Of a stretch of DNA of 64,000 nucleotides, positions 53,112 through 61,949 are shown in pieces. The notes beneath the pieces are model-generated. The model was not told the origin of the DNA and did no database searches. It saw only the letters and a list, made by a program, of their open reading frames with translations. Location: contig NZ_JACJGM010000029.1 in the NCBI RefSeq assembly GCF_015024225.1, positions 1 to 64,000 of the forward strand, read 5' to 3'. Position numbers and translations under genes: made by a program. How positions within the stretch are numbered: position 1 is the stretch's first letter; every line of letters begins with the position of its first letter. This DNA comes from Nocardioides lijunqiniae. GTDB taxonomy: Bacteria > Actinomycetota > Actinomycetes > Propionibacteriales > Nocardioidaceae.

Positions 53112-53150
53112 CCGGACGAGGGCGCCGTACCCGGACAGCGACAAGACGGC
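53112..53150 (+). promoter_or_regulatory. Guanidine-III riboswitch
   Basis: CCGGACGAGGGCGCCGTACC followed by CGGACAGCGACAAGACGGC matches the pseudoknot core of the guanidine-III (ykkC-III) class: CCGGACGAG...GCGCCGUACCCGG...GACAAGACGG. It ends 3 nt before the ribosome-binding site GAGGAG (53154-53159) of the SMR gene. This placement fits translational control, with guanidine freeing the site. Match made by eye from the known class. Confidence 0.92.
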
Positions 53151-53164
53151 CACGAGGAGTGGTC

Positions 53165-53479
53165 ATGTCGTGGTTCGTCCTGGTCGTCGCCGGAGCCCTC
53201 GAAGCCGTGTGGGCCGTCGCGCTCGGCAGAAGCGAGGGGTTCACGCGGCCGACGCCCAGCATCGTCTTCCTCGTCGCCCTCGCCGCCAGCATGGGCGGGC
53301 TGGGCTACGCGATGCGCACCCTGCCCATCGGCACCGCGTACGCCGTCTGGGTCGGGATCGGCGCCTCGCTGACGGTCGCCTTCGGCATGCTGACCGGCGA
53401 CGAGCCGGCCAGCCTCGTCAAGGTGCTGCTCATCGTCGGCCTCGTCGGGTGTGTCATCGGGCTCAAGCTCGCCCACTGA
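53165..53479 (+). CDS. gdx: SMR-family guanidinium exporter (Gdx/SugE type)
   Basis: 104 aa, four helices. Key Glu in GALEAVWAVALG, the segment GFTRPTPSI and the motif GTAYAVWVGIGAS characteristic of the Gdx subtype rather than polyspecific EmrE. The guanidine-III riboswitch directly upstream makes guanidinium export the likely function. Start ATG chosen with GAGGAG 5 nt upstream; a GTG at 53159 is inferior. Confidence 0.93.
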   Translation: MSWFVLVVAGALEAVWAVALGRSEGFTRPTPSIVFLVALAASMGGLGYAMRTLPIGTAYAVWVGIGASLTVAFGMLTGDEPASLVKVLLIVGLVGCVIGLKLAH

Positions 53480-53485
53480 GGAGCG

Positions 53486-55240
53486 TCAGCCCCGCTGCAC
53501 CGGCCCGGTCGGACGCGAGGTGCGGACCAGGCGGTCGTACGCCGTCGTGGACGCGACCACGCGCACGGTGACCCGCTTGCCCACCTGGCCGCGCCTGAGG
53601 GTCCAGCGGACCTTGTGGGCACCGGGGATCCTCCTGCCGGCGGCGTACCACTGGACCTTGGTCGCCGCGCCCCGGATCGCGGCGCCGCGCACCGCCAGGG
53701 TGCGGCCGACGACCGGTCGGCCGGCGATCGACAGCCGCACACCTCGAAGGCGCCCGCGGCCGACGCGCGTCAGCGGGGTGGAGACCGTGCGAGGGGACCA
53801 GTCTGAGACCGCCCCCGTCACCTGGACCCGCAGGGATCGGCCGAGGAGGGATGCCGGGACGCGGTACGACGGCCCGGTCGCGCCGGGGATCTCCTCGTCC
53901 CCCACCAGCCACTGGTAGCCGAAGGCGTCCACGCCGGCCCAGTCCCCGCGATCGACCCGCACGGTGGCGCCGACGCGCACCGGGCCGAGCAGGGCGGGGG
54001 CGCGCGTGTTCGTGGCCGTGCCGTTGCCGCACGGGCCGGCTCCTCGTGCCTGGCACGGGTAGGGCTGAGGGGCGGTCGCGGCATGGTCCGGGGTGTCACA
54101 GCCGGCGGCGTCACGACCGGTCATGTCGACGCGGGCGTCGGCGGCTCCCAGCCGGGCGAGCTGGCCGAAGGCCTCGGCGACCAGCTGGCGAGGCAGGGGC
54201 GCGTAGCCGTAGGGGGCGGCGGAGCGCTGCCCGGCGCACACGGCGTAGGCGGCGACGTCGACGAGCGTCTGCCGCTTGGACGTGGTCATCCGACGGTCCT
54301 CGGCGCCGGTCGGGACGATCATGGACGCGTACGACGAGAGCGGGTAGCTGCGCCGGTCGCGGGAGTCGTGGACCCCCTCCAGGTCGGCGACGTGGTCGGT
54401 CCCGACCTCGGCGTGCCGCAGAGCCACGGCGACGTTGGCCGGGGTGGGCCGGACGAAGTATCCCGCCGCGTTCTCGACCGCGACCACCGGGACGTCGGGC
54501 CGCGAGTACGGAAAGGAGCTCTCGACGTAGCCGATCGACCCGTTGCCGCCGGGGCCGTGCACGGCGTCCATCACCTCGGCGGAGCCGTCCCGTCCCAGCA
54601 TGGCGGAGCCGTCACGCAGCGGGTAGTGGGAGGTCGGCCCGGGCCCGCCCTGGTAGGGCCACCAGATGGTCGGGTGCTCGTGATCCAGCCAGGACGTGAG
54701 CTGGTACGTCGATCCTGCGACGTCGGCGCGCACCACCGGCACGATGGGCAGCGACGGAAGCCGGCGGCCGTTGTTGTCCGCGGAGATCGCCGGGTCCGCC
54801 CAGTCCGTCACCTCGTCGGTGAAGATCTTGGCCAGGGTCGCGCCGGAGAGCCGCAGGTTGCGCACCACCGTGTCGCCGAACCTCAGCTGGTAGGTGAAGG
54901 CCGTGCCGCCTCCGAACATCGGCAGGGAGGCGAACTCGCGCCCGGTGCCGTCGGGTTCACCCTGCTGGTCGGTGCCGTCGTACGGGAGGTCGGTGACGGC
55001 GAAGTCGGTGACGCCGCGGGCGAAGTCCTCGCCGCCTCGCGTCGACCCGCCGCCCATGTAGACGACCTTCATCCCTCGCGCGTCGACGTCGGCGATCCAC
55101 TGCGAGAGGAGCCACTCCCCCCAGGTCGAACCGCTTCCCTCGACCTGCGCGTACGGCGCGGCGGCGACGGCGGCTGGCGCGGCGAGTCCGCCGAGGAGGA
55201 GGGCACAGGTCGCGAGCAGCGCAGCCAGGGAACGAGGCAC
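53486..55240 (-). CDS. PstS-like substrate-binding protein with Ig-like tail
   Basis: 584 aa. Signal peptide MPRSLAALLATCALLLGG, then a PstS-like periplasmic binding domain (about 30-370: EGSGSTWGEWLLSQW, FAVTDLPYDGTD, NGSIGYVESSF) and a C-terminal tail of two Ig-like domains. Not next to pstCAB, and lipobox-free. Binds phosphate or another ligand; may be a secreted or wall-bound phosphate scavenger. The fusion with Ig modules is uncommon. Confidence 0.87.
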   Translation of the reverse strand: MPRSLAALLATCALLLGGLAAPAAVAAAPYAQVEGSGSTWGEWLLSQWIADVDARGMKVVYMGGGSTRGGEDFARGVTDFAVTDLPYDGTDQQGEPDGTGREFASLPMFGGGTAFTYQLRFGDTVVRNLRLSGATLAKIFTDEVTDWADPAISADNNGRRLPSLPIVPVVRADVAGSTYQLTSWLDHEHPTIWWPYQGGPGPTSHYPLRDGSAMLGRDGSAEVMDAVHGPGGNGSIGYVESSFPYSRPDVPVVAVENAAGYFVRPTPANVAVALRHAEVGTDHVADLEGVHDSRDRRSYPLSSYASMIVPTGAEDRRMTTSKRQTLVDVAAYAVCAGQRSAAPYGYAPLPRQLVAEAFGQLARLGAADARVDMTGRDAAGCDTPDHAATAPQPYPCQARGAGPCGNGTATNTRAPALLGPVRVGATVRVDRGDWAGVDAFGYQWLVGDEEIPGATGPSYRVPASLLGRSLRVQVTGAVSDWSPRTVSTPLTRVGRGRLRGVRLSIAGRPVVGRTLAVRGAAIRGAATKVQWYAAGRRIPGAHKVRWTLRRGQVGKRVTVRVVASTTAYDRLVRTSRPTGPVQRG

Positions 55241-55321
55241 AGCGCGAGGCTGCCAGGTCGTCGCCCGCTGCGGAGCCGCTTCGTGCGGCCACTCGATGAA
55301 CGTCTGGTGTCCTGCAGGTCG

Positions 55322-56581
55322 TCAGCCGAGCGCGGCGAGCTTGCGCCGGAGGAGGTCCCGCTCGCGGTCGTTGCGGCAGCGTCGTACGGCGATCTCCAGC
55401 TCGCCCCGCGCCTCGTCGCGTCGCCCGAGCCTGGTGAGCAGCTCGCCGCGGACGCTCGGGAGCAGGTGGGAGTCGGCGAGCGCGCCGGCGTCGACGAGCT
55501 GGTCGACGACGGCGAGGCCGGCCGCCGGGCCGGAGGCCATCGCCACTGCGACAGCGCGGTTGAGCTCGACGACGGGTGAGGGCGCGAGGCGGCCCAGCGC
55601 CTCGTAGAGCAGCACGACCCGGTCCCAGTCGGTGCCGACGACCGAGGAGGCCACCGCGTGGCACTCGGCGATGGCGGCCTGGACGCCGTAGGCGCCGAGC
55701 CCGCGGCCGGACCTCCCGGCCTGCACCAGGGCGGCCCGGCCGCGGCCGATCGCCGAGCGGTCCCACCGGCGGCGGTCCTGGTCCTCGAGCAGGACCGGCT
55801 CGCCGGCGGGGCCGACCCGTGCGGGGAAGCGCGCCGCGGTCAGCTCCATGAGGGCGAGCAGGCCGTGGGCCTCCGGCTCGTCGGGCAGCAGCCGGGCCAG
55901 GATCCGCGCGAGGCGCACCGCCTCCCCCGCGACGTCGGTGCGGATCAGGTCGCCGCCGTGGCTGGCGGTCGAGCCCTCGGTGAAGATCAGGTAGAGCACA
56001 CTCAGCACCGAGCCCAGCCGGTCGCGGCACTCCTCGCGCGAGGGCACCTCGAAGCGCACTCGCGCCGCACCGAGTGTCTTCTTCGCCCGCGTGATCCGGG
56101 CCTGCACGGTCGCGGTCGGCACCAGGAAGGCGCGCGCGATCTCGTCGCTGGTCAGGCCGCCCAGGACCCGCAGGGTCAGCGCCACCTGCGCCTCGCGCGA
56201 CAGCACCGGGTGGCAGGAGATGAACATCAGCGCCAGCGCGTCGTCGTCGATGCGGTCGGGGTCCCACAGCACGTCGGAGCCACCGTCGCCGCCGCCCTCC
56301 TCGGCCTCGCGCGCCAGGGCGGCGTACCGGTCGTCGAGGGCGGCGCGGCGGCGGAACGCGTCGATCGCGCGCCGCCGGCCGACCGTCAGCAGCCAGCCCG
56401 CCGGGTTGGCGGGCACGCCGTCGCGCGACCAGCCGACGAGGGCCTCGGCGAACGCCTCCTGGGCGAGGTCCTCGGCCAGCGCGAAGTCGCCCGTGAAGCG
56501 CGCGAGGGTGCCGACGATGCGCGTCGACTCGATGCGCCACACCGCCTCGACCGCCTGCCGGCCGCCTCCGCTGAGGCTCAC
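55322..56581 (-). CDS. ECF42-type sigma factor with C-terminal TPR domain
   Basis: 419 aa from a GTG overlapping the DGPF gene stop (GTGA). Region 2 (ALAEDLAQEAFAEALVGW), region 4 (LGGLTSDEIARAFLVPTATV), then a long C-terminal helical TPR-like extension (YLIFTEGSTASHGGDL, VVELNRAVAVAMASGPA). This architecture and the neighbouring DGPF gene define ECF42. The C-terminal domain is known to be needed for activity in that group. No anti-sigma factor gene. Confidence 0.93.
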   Translation of the reverse strand: MSLSGGGRQAVEAVWRIESTRIVGTLARFTGDFALAEDLAQEAFAEALVGWSRDGVPANPAGWLLTVGRRRAIDAFRRRAALDDRYAALAREAEEGGGDGGSDVLWDPDRIDDDALALMFISCHPVLSREAQVALTLRVLGGLTSDEIARAFLVPTATVQARITRAKKTLGAARVRFEVPSREECRDRLGSVLSVLYLIFTEGSTASHGGDLIRTDVAGEAVRLARILARLLPDEPEAHGLLALMELTAARFPARVGPAGEPVLLEDQDRRRWDRSAIGRGRAALVQAGRSGRGLGAYGVQAAIAECHAVASSVVGTDWDRVVLLYEALGRLAPSPVVELNRAVAVAMASGPAAGLAVVDQLVDAGALADSHLLPSVRGELLTRLGRRDEARGELEIAVRRCRNDRERDLLRRKLAALG

Positions 56582-56997
56582 AGCTGGCCGGTCGACTCCC
56601 GCCAGGCGCGCTCCTTCTTCACCCACTCGTTGTCCTGCGGGAACTCGTCGATGCTCGGCACCCGGCGGATCTCGGCCTTCATGCCCGGTCCGGAGAGCGG
56701 GGCCCGCTTGGCCCACTCCACGGCCTCCTCCTGGGACGCGACGTCGAGGATCCAGAAGCCGCCGAAGAGCTCCTTGGTCTCGCCGTAGGGGCCGTCGGTG
56801 ACGACCGGCGGCTGCGAGGAGTAGTCGACGACCACGCCGAGCGAGGCGTCCTCGAGGCCCTCGGCGGCGACCAGCACGCCGGCGGTGACCATCTCGTCGT
56901 TGAAGCGGCCCATCGCGTCGATGATCTCGCTGAAGTCGACGTCCACGGAGGCCTCGAAGGTCTCGTCGGTCGAGCGCATGATCAGCATGTACTTCAT
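56578..56997 (-). CDS. YCII/DGPF-domain protein
   Basis: 139 aa. VVTDGPYGETKELFGGFWIL is the DGPF motif. A small cytoplasmic alpha/beta protein of unknown activity and usual target of ECF42 sigma factors. The neighbouring sigma gene overlaps its stop. Confidence 0.94.
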   Translation of the reverse strand: MKYMLIMRSTDETFEASVDVDFSEIIDAMGRFNDEMVTAGVLVAAEGLEDASLGVVVDYSSQPPVVTDGPYGETKELFGGFWILDVASQEEAVEWAKRAPLSGPGMKAEIRRVPSIDEFPQDNEWVKKERAWRESTGQL

Positions 56998-57149
56998 GGT
57001 GTTCTCCTCGGTGTGGCGGGTCTCTGTCGGACCCTCTCACCCAGCAGTCGAACGGCGGAACGTCCGATCGACATCGTGCTGAACTTTTCTGACAAGCCTG
57101 TGGGGCGCCCTCCGGCGGGCCGTCGCGGGCGGGATGAAAGCGTGGAGGC

Positions 57150-58382
57150 GTGACGAGCATCGCCGACCCGCCCGCCTCGGGGCACCTGCCCGGCAGCTCG
57201 GGCTACCGCCGCGTCGTCGGCGCCCTGGTCGCCTCCGGCGTGGCGACGTTCGCGATGATCTACAGCACCCAGGCGCTGCTGCCCGAGCTGGTCGACGAGT
57301 TCGGGATCTCCTCGGCGCAGAGCACGCTGTCGGTCTCGCTCACCACCATCGGCCTCGGCGTCACCCTGCTCCTCGCCGGCCCGTGGTCGGACGTCGTCGG
57401 GCGGACCCGGCTGATCCACCTGTCGCTGGCCGCGTCCACCGTCGTCGGCCTCGCGTGCGTCTTCGCGCCGAGCTGGCCGGCGCTCCTCGGGCTGCGGCTG
57501 CTCCAGGGCATCGCGCTGGCCGGGCTGCCGGCCGTCGCGACGGCGTACCTCCGCGAGGAGACGCACCCCTCCAGCCACGGCCGGGTGGCCGGTCTCTACA
57601 TCGGCGGTACGGCGCTCGGCGGCATGGCCGGGCGCCTGGTCGCCGGGTCCGTGGGCGAGGCGGCCGGATGGCGTTGGGGCCTGGCTGCCAACACCGCCAT
57701 CGGCCTGCTCTGCGCGCTCGCCGTGCTCGCGCTGCTCCCCCGCTCGCAGCACTTCCGCGCCGCGCCGACCGGGGCCGCCGCGCTGGTGCGGATGGCGCGG
57801 CGGGCCCTCTCCGACCCGGCGCTGCTCGCGCTCTACGCCATCGGCGGCTGCTCCTCGGGCGCGTTCGTCGCCGTGCTCAACACGCTGGGCTTCCGGCTGA
57901 CGGGGCCGCCGTTCGACCTCGGGCTCGGCATCGCCAGCCTGGTGTTCCTCTCCTACTCGCTGGGCAGCCTCGGCTCCGCCCTGTCCGGCCGGCTGGCCGA
58001 CCACTACGGACGGCGCGCGGTGCTGCCGCTGGCCTGCGCGGTGGCGGTGGCCGGCGCGCTGCTCACGCTGCCGTCGTACCTGCCCCTGGTGCTCGCCGGC
58101 CTCGGCCTGCTGACGATCGGGTTCTTCGCGGTGCACGGCGTGGCGAGCGGATGGGTCCCGGCGCGCGCACACGCGGGCGGGGTGAGCATCGGGCAGGCGG
58201 CGTCGCTCTACCTGTTCTCCTACTACCTCGGCTCGTCGGTCTTCGGCAGCCTGGCCGGCGGGGCCTGGACGGGCGCCGGGTGGCCGGGCGTCGTCATCCT
58301 GTCGACCGTGCTCCTCGTCGTGGCCGCGCTGCTCGCCCAGCGGCTGCGCCGTACGCCGACGCTGCTGACGGCAGCGCCATGA
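57150..58382 (+). CDS. MFS transporter (YnfM-like)
   Basis: 410 aa with 12 predicted helices, GTG start with GGAGG just upstream. STQALLPELVDEFGISSAQS opens the YnfM-type sequence; the loop-2 motif lies in GPWSDVVGRTRL. A probable small-molecule exporter with unknown substrate. The following alpha/beta hydrolase gene overlaps by ATGA, so the hydrolase and exporter probably act on the same compound. Confidence 0.92.
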   Translation: MTSIADPPASGHLPGSSGYRRVVGALVASGVATFAMIYSTQALLPELVDEFGISSAQSTLSVSLTTIGLGVTLLLAGPWSDVVGRTRLIHLSLAASTVVGLACVFAPSWPALLGLRLLQGIALAGLPAVATAYLREETHPSSHGRVAGLYIGGTALGGMAGRLVAGSVGEAAGWRWGLAANTAIGLLCALAVLALLPRSQHFRAAPTGAAALVRMARRALSDPALLALYAIGGCSSGAFVAVLNTLGFRLTGPPFDLGLGIASLVFLSYSLGSLGSALSGRLADHYGRRAVLPLACAVAVAGALLTLPSYLPLVLAGLGLLTIGFFAVHGVASGWVPARAHAGGVSIGQAASLYLFSYYLGSSVFGSLAGGAWTGAGWPGVVILSTVLLVVAALLAQRLRRTPTLLTAAP

Positions 58383-59164
58383 CGCCGACGACGGTGACGA
58401 CGCCCGACGGGTTCGGGCTGTCGGTGCAGGTGACCGGGCGCGAGGACGGACCGGTGCTGCTCCTGCTGCCCGGGCAGGCCAACTCGCACGCGTGGTGGAC
58501 CGAGACGCGTCCGGCGTTCGAGGAGCGCTGCCGCGTCGTGACCTTCGACTACCGCGGCACGGGCGGCAGCCGCGGCCCCGTCGAGCGGTGGACGACGGCG
58601 AGCTTCGCCGACGACGCCGCGTGCGTGATCGCCGCCGTGGGGGACGAGCCGGTCGGGGTCTACGGGACTTCGATGGGCGGACGGGTCGCGCAGGTGCTCG
58701 CCGCCGAGCATCCCGAGCGTGTGCGCCGCCTGGCGCTGGCCTGCACCTCCCCCGGCGGCCCGCACGCGCACGAGCGCGGGACCGACGTACGGCGCGAGCT
58801 CTCCGACCCCGACCCGGCGAAGCGCCGGGCGACGCTGCGGCGCCTCTTCTACACCGACGCCTGGCCGCACCGGCCCGAGGACAGCCACCTCTTCGGCGAC
58901 CCGACCATGACCACCGACGAGAGCCGCGCGCACCTGCGCGTCAGCGCCCGCCACGACGCCTGGGACCTCCTTCCCCGCATCGCCTGCCCCACCCTCGTCC
59001 TGCACGGCACCGACGACCTCATGGTCCCCGGCGACAACGCGGCGCTGATCGCGGAGCGGATCCCCGGCGCGACGACGTACCTGCACGAGGGGGGACGCCA
59101 CGGCTTCTTCGAGGAGTTCGCCCACGACATCACCCCGCGCGTCCTCGACCTCCTCCACGCCTGA
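58379..59164 (+). CDS. Alpha/beta hydrolase
   Basis: 261 aa. Nucleophile Ser in VYGTSMGGRVAQ, catalytic Asp in HGTDDLMVP and His in GGRHGFFEEF. A generic esterase, lactonase or dehalogenase fold. Overlaps the MFS stop (ATGA). Substrate unknown. Confidence 0.92.
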   Translation: MTPTTVTTPDGFGLSVQVTGREDGPVLLLLPGQANSHAWWTETRPAFEERCRVVTFDYRGTGGSRGPVERWTTASFADDAACVIAAVGDEPVGVYGTSMGGRVAQVLAAEHPERVRRLALACTSPGGPHAHERGTDVRRELSDPDPAKRRATLRRLFYTDAWPHRPEDSHLFGDPTMTTDESRAHLRVSARHDAWDLLPRIACPTLVLHGTDDLMVPGDNAALIAERIPGATTYLHEGGRHGFFEEFAHDITPRVLDLLHA

Positions 59165-59176
59165 GCCCGCCCCGGA

Positions 59177-59213
59177 GGTCGAGCAGCGAGCGTAGCGAGC
59201 GCCCGTCGAGACC
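59177..59213. repeat. REP-like A unit, reverse orientation
   Basis: GGTCGAGCAGCGAGCG...GTCGAGACC is the reverse complement of the A unit seen at 145-191 and 59730-59778, with an internal palindrome AGCGAGCGTAGCGAGCGCC. It lies 12 bp after the hydrolase stop. Confidence 0.6.
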
Positions 59214-59278
59214 TCGCACCTGACCGCCCGCGTCGATTGCTGCCACGTCCAGGCTGCGGGCACTGGCAGCATGGCCTG

Positions 59279-59584
59279 ATGGATGCTTCGCCCACCGTCG
59301 TAGAGGTCGACGAGCGAGACAGTCACTGGGAGGACTCGTCCCCTCGGTTTCGCGTCTATATCCAGATGAAGGCGGAACCGCCCTACTCGGCAGACACCGC
59401 CACCTACGACCTGACCGACTGCGACGTGGCGGACGCGATCGCGTGGGCACGCACCACCGCACGAGAGGACTCGACGTACGCCGTGGCACTCGTGGTCGAT
59501 GACAGACATGAAGAGCTGTCCAACCCTGGACACGGGCGGGGACTGATGTGGATCCTCGGGCGAGACATGAACTCCGGCCACTGA
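59279..59584 (+). CDS. Small protein of unknown function
   Basis: 101 aa from MDASPTVVEVD; the upstream in-frame ATG at 59237 has no supporting site. Mixed alpha/beta with an acidic first half and SADTATYDLTDCDVADAIAW. No family recognised. It is flanked by repeat elements on both sides. Confidence 0.65.
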   Translation: MDASPTVVEVDERDSHWEDSSPRFRVYIQMKAEPPYSADTATYDLTDCDVADAIAWARTTAREDSTYAVALVVDDRHEELSNPGHGRGLMWILGRDMNSGH

Positions 59585-59618
59585 ACCTGCGCTGGCGTAT
59601 TCGCGCTCTACCGCCACC

Positions 59619-59819
59619 GGTGGTTGCGGAGGTTGTGCTGGCAACCATCTCGAAACCAAGACCCTCCGGTGGTCGAGCGGCGAGCGCCCGTCGAGACCCC
59701 CGCACCCGACCGCCTGCCTCCACTCATCGGGTCTCGACGGACGCTCGTCGCTGACGCTCCTCGCTGCTCGACCACCGGACTGGTTTCGAGGCTCGCTGCG
59801 CTCGCACCTCAACCACCGA
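59619..59819. repeat. Large inverted pair of REP-like units (B'A' - A B)
   Basis: B' (59619-59658: GGTGGTTGCGGAGGTTGTGC...CTCGAAACCA) and A' (59668-59700) are reverse complements of the A and B units. After a 29-bp spacer, A (59730-59778) and B (59781-59819) follow in forward orientation. Together they form a 200-bp near-palindrome that could extrude a cruciform or fold as a terminator between two same-direction genes. Confidence 0.75.
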
Positions 59820-59869
59820 AGTGGGCTCAGGGGGTGTCGGGTGTCGGCGGGCGGGTCTAGCGTCCGGGC

Positions 59870-60676
59870 ATGGGTGACTTCACGGACCAGGACCTGAGCG
59901 GGACCCGCTTCGAGCGGGTCGACCTGAGCAACACGCGCTTCGAGCGCGTCCATCTCGAGCACGTCGAGATCATCTCCTCGGAGATGTACGACATGACCAT
60001 CACCGGCACCGACCTGATCGGCGTGCGCATGCACGGGGTCGACATCATCGACCTCGACATCAAGGGCTACGTCGGCAAGCTGACCGTCAACGGCGTCGAC
60101 GTGGCGCCGATGATCGAGGCCGAGCTCGACCGCCGCCATCCCGGGCGGGCCAAGATGCGGCCCACCGAGCCGGCCGGCTACCTCGAGGCGTGGGACCTGC
60201 TCGAGGAGCTGTGGGACGGCACCGTCGAGCGCGCCCGACGGCTCGACACCGCGCTGCTGCACGAGTCGGTCGACGGGGAGTGGTCGTTCATCGAGACGCT
60301 GCGCCACCTCACGTTCGCCACCGACTCCTGGGTGAGCCGGGCGATCCAGGGCGACCCGTCACCGTGGCACCCGCTCGGCCTGCCGTGGGACGAGATGGAG
60401 GACACCCCGGGCGTCCCCCGCGACCGCGAGGCCCGCCCGTCGCTCGACGAGGTCCTCGAGATCCGCCGCGACCGGCGGGCGCGGGTGCGTCGGCTCCTCG
60501 ACCAGCTGACCCCGGAGCAGCTGGCGAGCGAGACGGACCCGGTCGACGCCACCGGCTGGCCGCCGCCTCGCAGCTTCCCGGTCGACGAGTGCCTGCGCAC
60601 CGTGCTCAACGAGGAGTGGGAGCACCGGCTCTACGCCGAGCGCGACCTGGCGATCCTGGAGGAGCGCCGGGGCTGA
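59870..60676 (+). CDS. Pentapeptide-repeat/DinB fusion protein
   Basis: 268 aa. Residues 5-65 carry pentapeptide-like repeats (DLSGTRFERVDLSNTRFERV). The rest is a DinB-like four-helix domain with metal-binding His in ETLRHLTFATDSW and EEWEHRLYAERD. DinB proteins bind a metal and often transfer thiols. The combination is known in actinobacteria; substrate unknown. Confidence 0.9.
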   Translation: MGDFTDQDLSGTRFERVDLSNTRFERVHLEHVEIISSEMYDMTITGTDLIGVRMHGVDIIDLDIKGYVGKLTVNGVDVAPMIEAELDRRHPGRAKMRPTEPAGYLEAWDLLEELWDGTVERARRLDTALLHESVDGEWSFIETLRHLTFATDSWVSRAIQGDPSPWHPLGLPWDEMEDTPGVPRDREARPSLDEVLEIRRDRRARVRRLLDQLTPEQLASETDPVDATGWPPPRSFPVDECLRTVLNEEWEHRLYAERDLAILEERRG

Positions 60677-60678
60677 CC

Positions 60679-61947
60679 TCAGGCGAAGAGCGACTGCCCG
60701 ACGTACTCCCCCGGCTTCGCCCCGGGAGGTATGGCGAACAGGGCGGACCCCGTGGTCTTGAGGTACTCCATCAGCGCGTCGTTCTTCGCCATGGCGTTCT
60801 GGATCGGGATGAAGCCGGTGCGCGGGTCGCGCACGTAGGCGATGAAGAACAGCCCCGCGTTGAGCCCGCCGAGGGAGTCGCTGCCGTCGACGAAGTTGTA
60901 GCCGCGGCGCAGCATCCGGGCGCCGCCGTGCTGGTCGGGGTGGACGATCCGCACGTGCGCGTCGGCCGGGATGATCGGGCCGCCACGACCGGGCATGGCG
61001 AAGTCCGGCTCCGAGAACTCCTCGCCGCCCGACAGCGGTGCGCCGGTGCCCTTGGTGCGGCCGACGATGTTCTCCTGGTCGCCGAGCGGCTGGCGGTCCC
61101 AGACCTCGATGGTCATGTTGAGGCGGCGGGCGACGAGGTAGGAGCCGCCCGCGAGCCAGGCGCCGTTCGCGTCGTCGTCGCCGCCGACCCAGACGTGGTC
61201 GGCGAGGGCGGCGTCCTCCTCGGCCTTGACGTTGGCGGTGCCGTCCTTGAAGCCGAAGAGGTTGCGGGCGGTGTCCTGCGACGTCGAGGTGGACGACGTC
61301 CGGCCGAAGCCGAGCTGCGACCACCGCACCGACACCGTGCCGAAGCCGATGCGGACCAGGTTGCGCACGGCGTGCACCGCGATCTGCGGGTCGTCGGCGC
61401 AGGCCTGGATGCACAGGTCGCCGTAGGAGCGGGTCGGGTCGAGGTTGTCGGCCGGGAAGTGCGGCAGCGTCTGCAGGGCCTCCGGCTGACGGTCCGCGAG
61501 ACCGAAGCGGTCGCGCCCCTCGGCGTCGCGGAAGAGCCCGGGCCCGAAGCCGAACGTGATCGTCAGCCCGCTCGCCGGCAGCCCGATCGCCTCGCCGGTG
61601 TCGTCGGGCGGGAGGTCGAGGGAGCCCTCGACCGGCCCGATCTCGCCGGCGGCCTGTCCCTTGGTCATGCGCTCGGCGGCCACCGTCCACGCCTGGAGCA
61701 GCTCGACGAGCTCCTCGCGCGAGTCGGTGACCACGTCGAGCGCCGCGAAGTGCAGGCGGTCCTGGGCCGGGGTGACGATGCCGGCCTGGTGCTCCCCGCG
61801 GAAGGCGTACGACGCCGCGCGGGCCGCCGCGGGCGTCATCGCCGCCGGGGCGTCGGCCGTGGCGCGGCCGGTCGCGAACGCGCCGGCCACCCCGGCGGCG
61901 GCCACGCCACCGCCGAGGAGCCCGCGTCGGGAGACCCTGGGAGCCAT
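60679..61947 (-). CDS. efeB: DyP-type haem peroxidase EfeB
   Basis: 422 aa. Twin-arginine signal (RVSRRGLLGGG) for export of a folded haem protein. GFKDGTANVK is the DyP GxxDG motif; the haem-ligand His lies in VRIVHPDQHGG. It oxidises ferrous iron or frees iron from haem for EfeUO. Starts 2 bp after the efeO stop. Confidence 0.96.
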   Translation of the reverse strand: MAPRVSRRGLLGGGVAAAGVAGAFATGRATADAPAAMTPAAARAASYAFRGEHQAGIVTPAQDRLHFAALDVVTDSREELVELLQAWTVAAERMTKGQAAGEIGPVEGSLDLPPDDTGEAIGLPASGLTITFGFGPGLFRDAEGRDRFGLADRQPEALQTLPHFPADNLDPTRSYGDLCIQACADDPQIAVHAVRNLVRIGFGTVSVRWSQLGFGRTSSTSTSQDTARNLFGFKDGTANVKAEEDAALADHVWVGGDDDANGAWLAGGSYLVARRLNMTIEVWDRQPLGDQENIVGRTKGTGAPLSGGEEFSEPDFAMPGRGGPIIPADAHVRIVHPDQHGGARMLRRGYNFVDGSDSLGGLNAGLFFIAYVRDPRTGFIPIQNAMAKNDALMEYLKTTGSALFAIPPGAKPGEYVGQSLFA

Positions 61948-61949
61948 GG

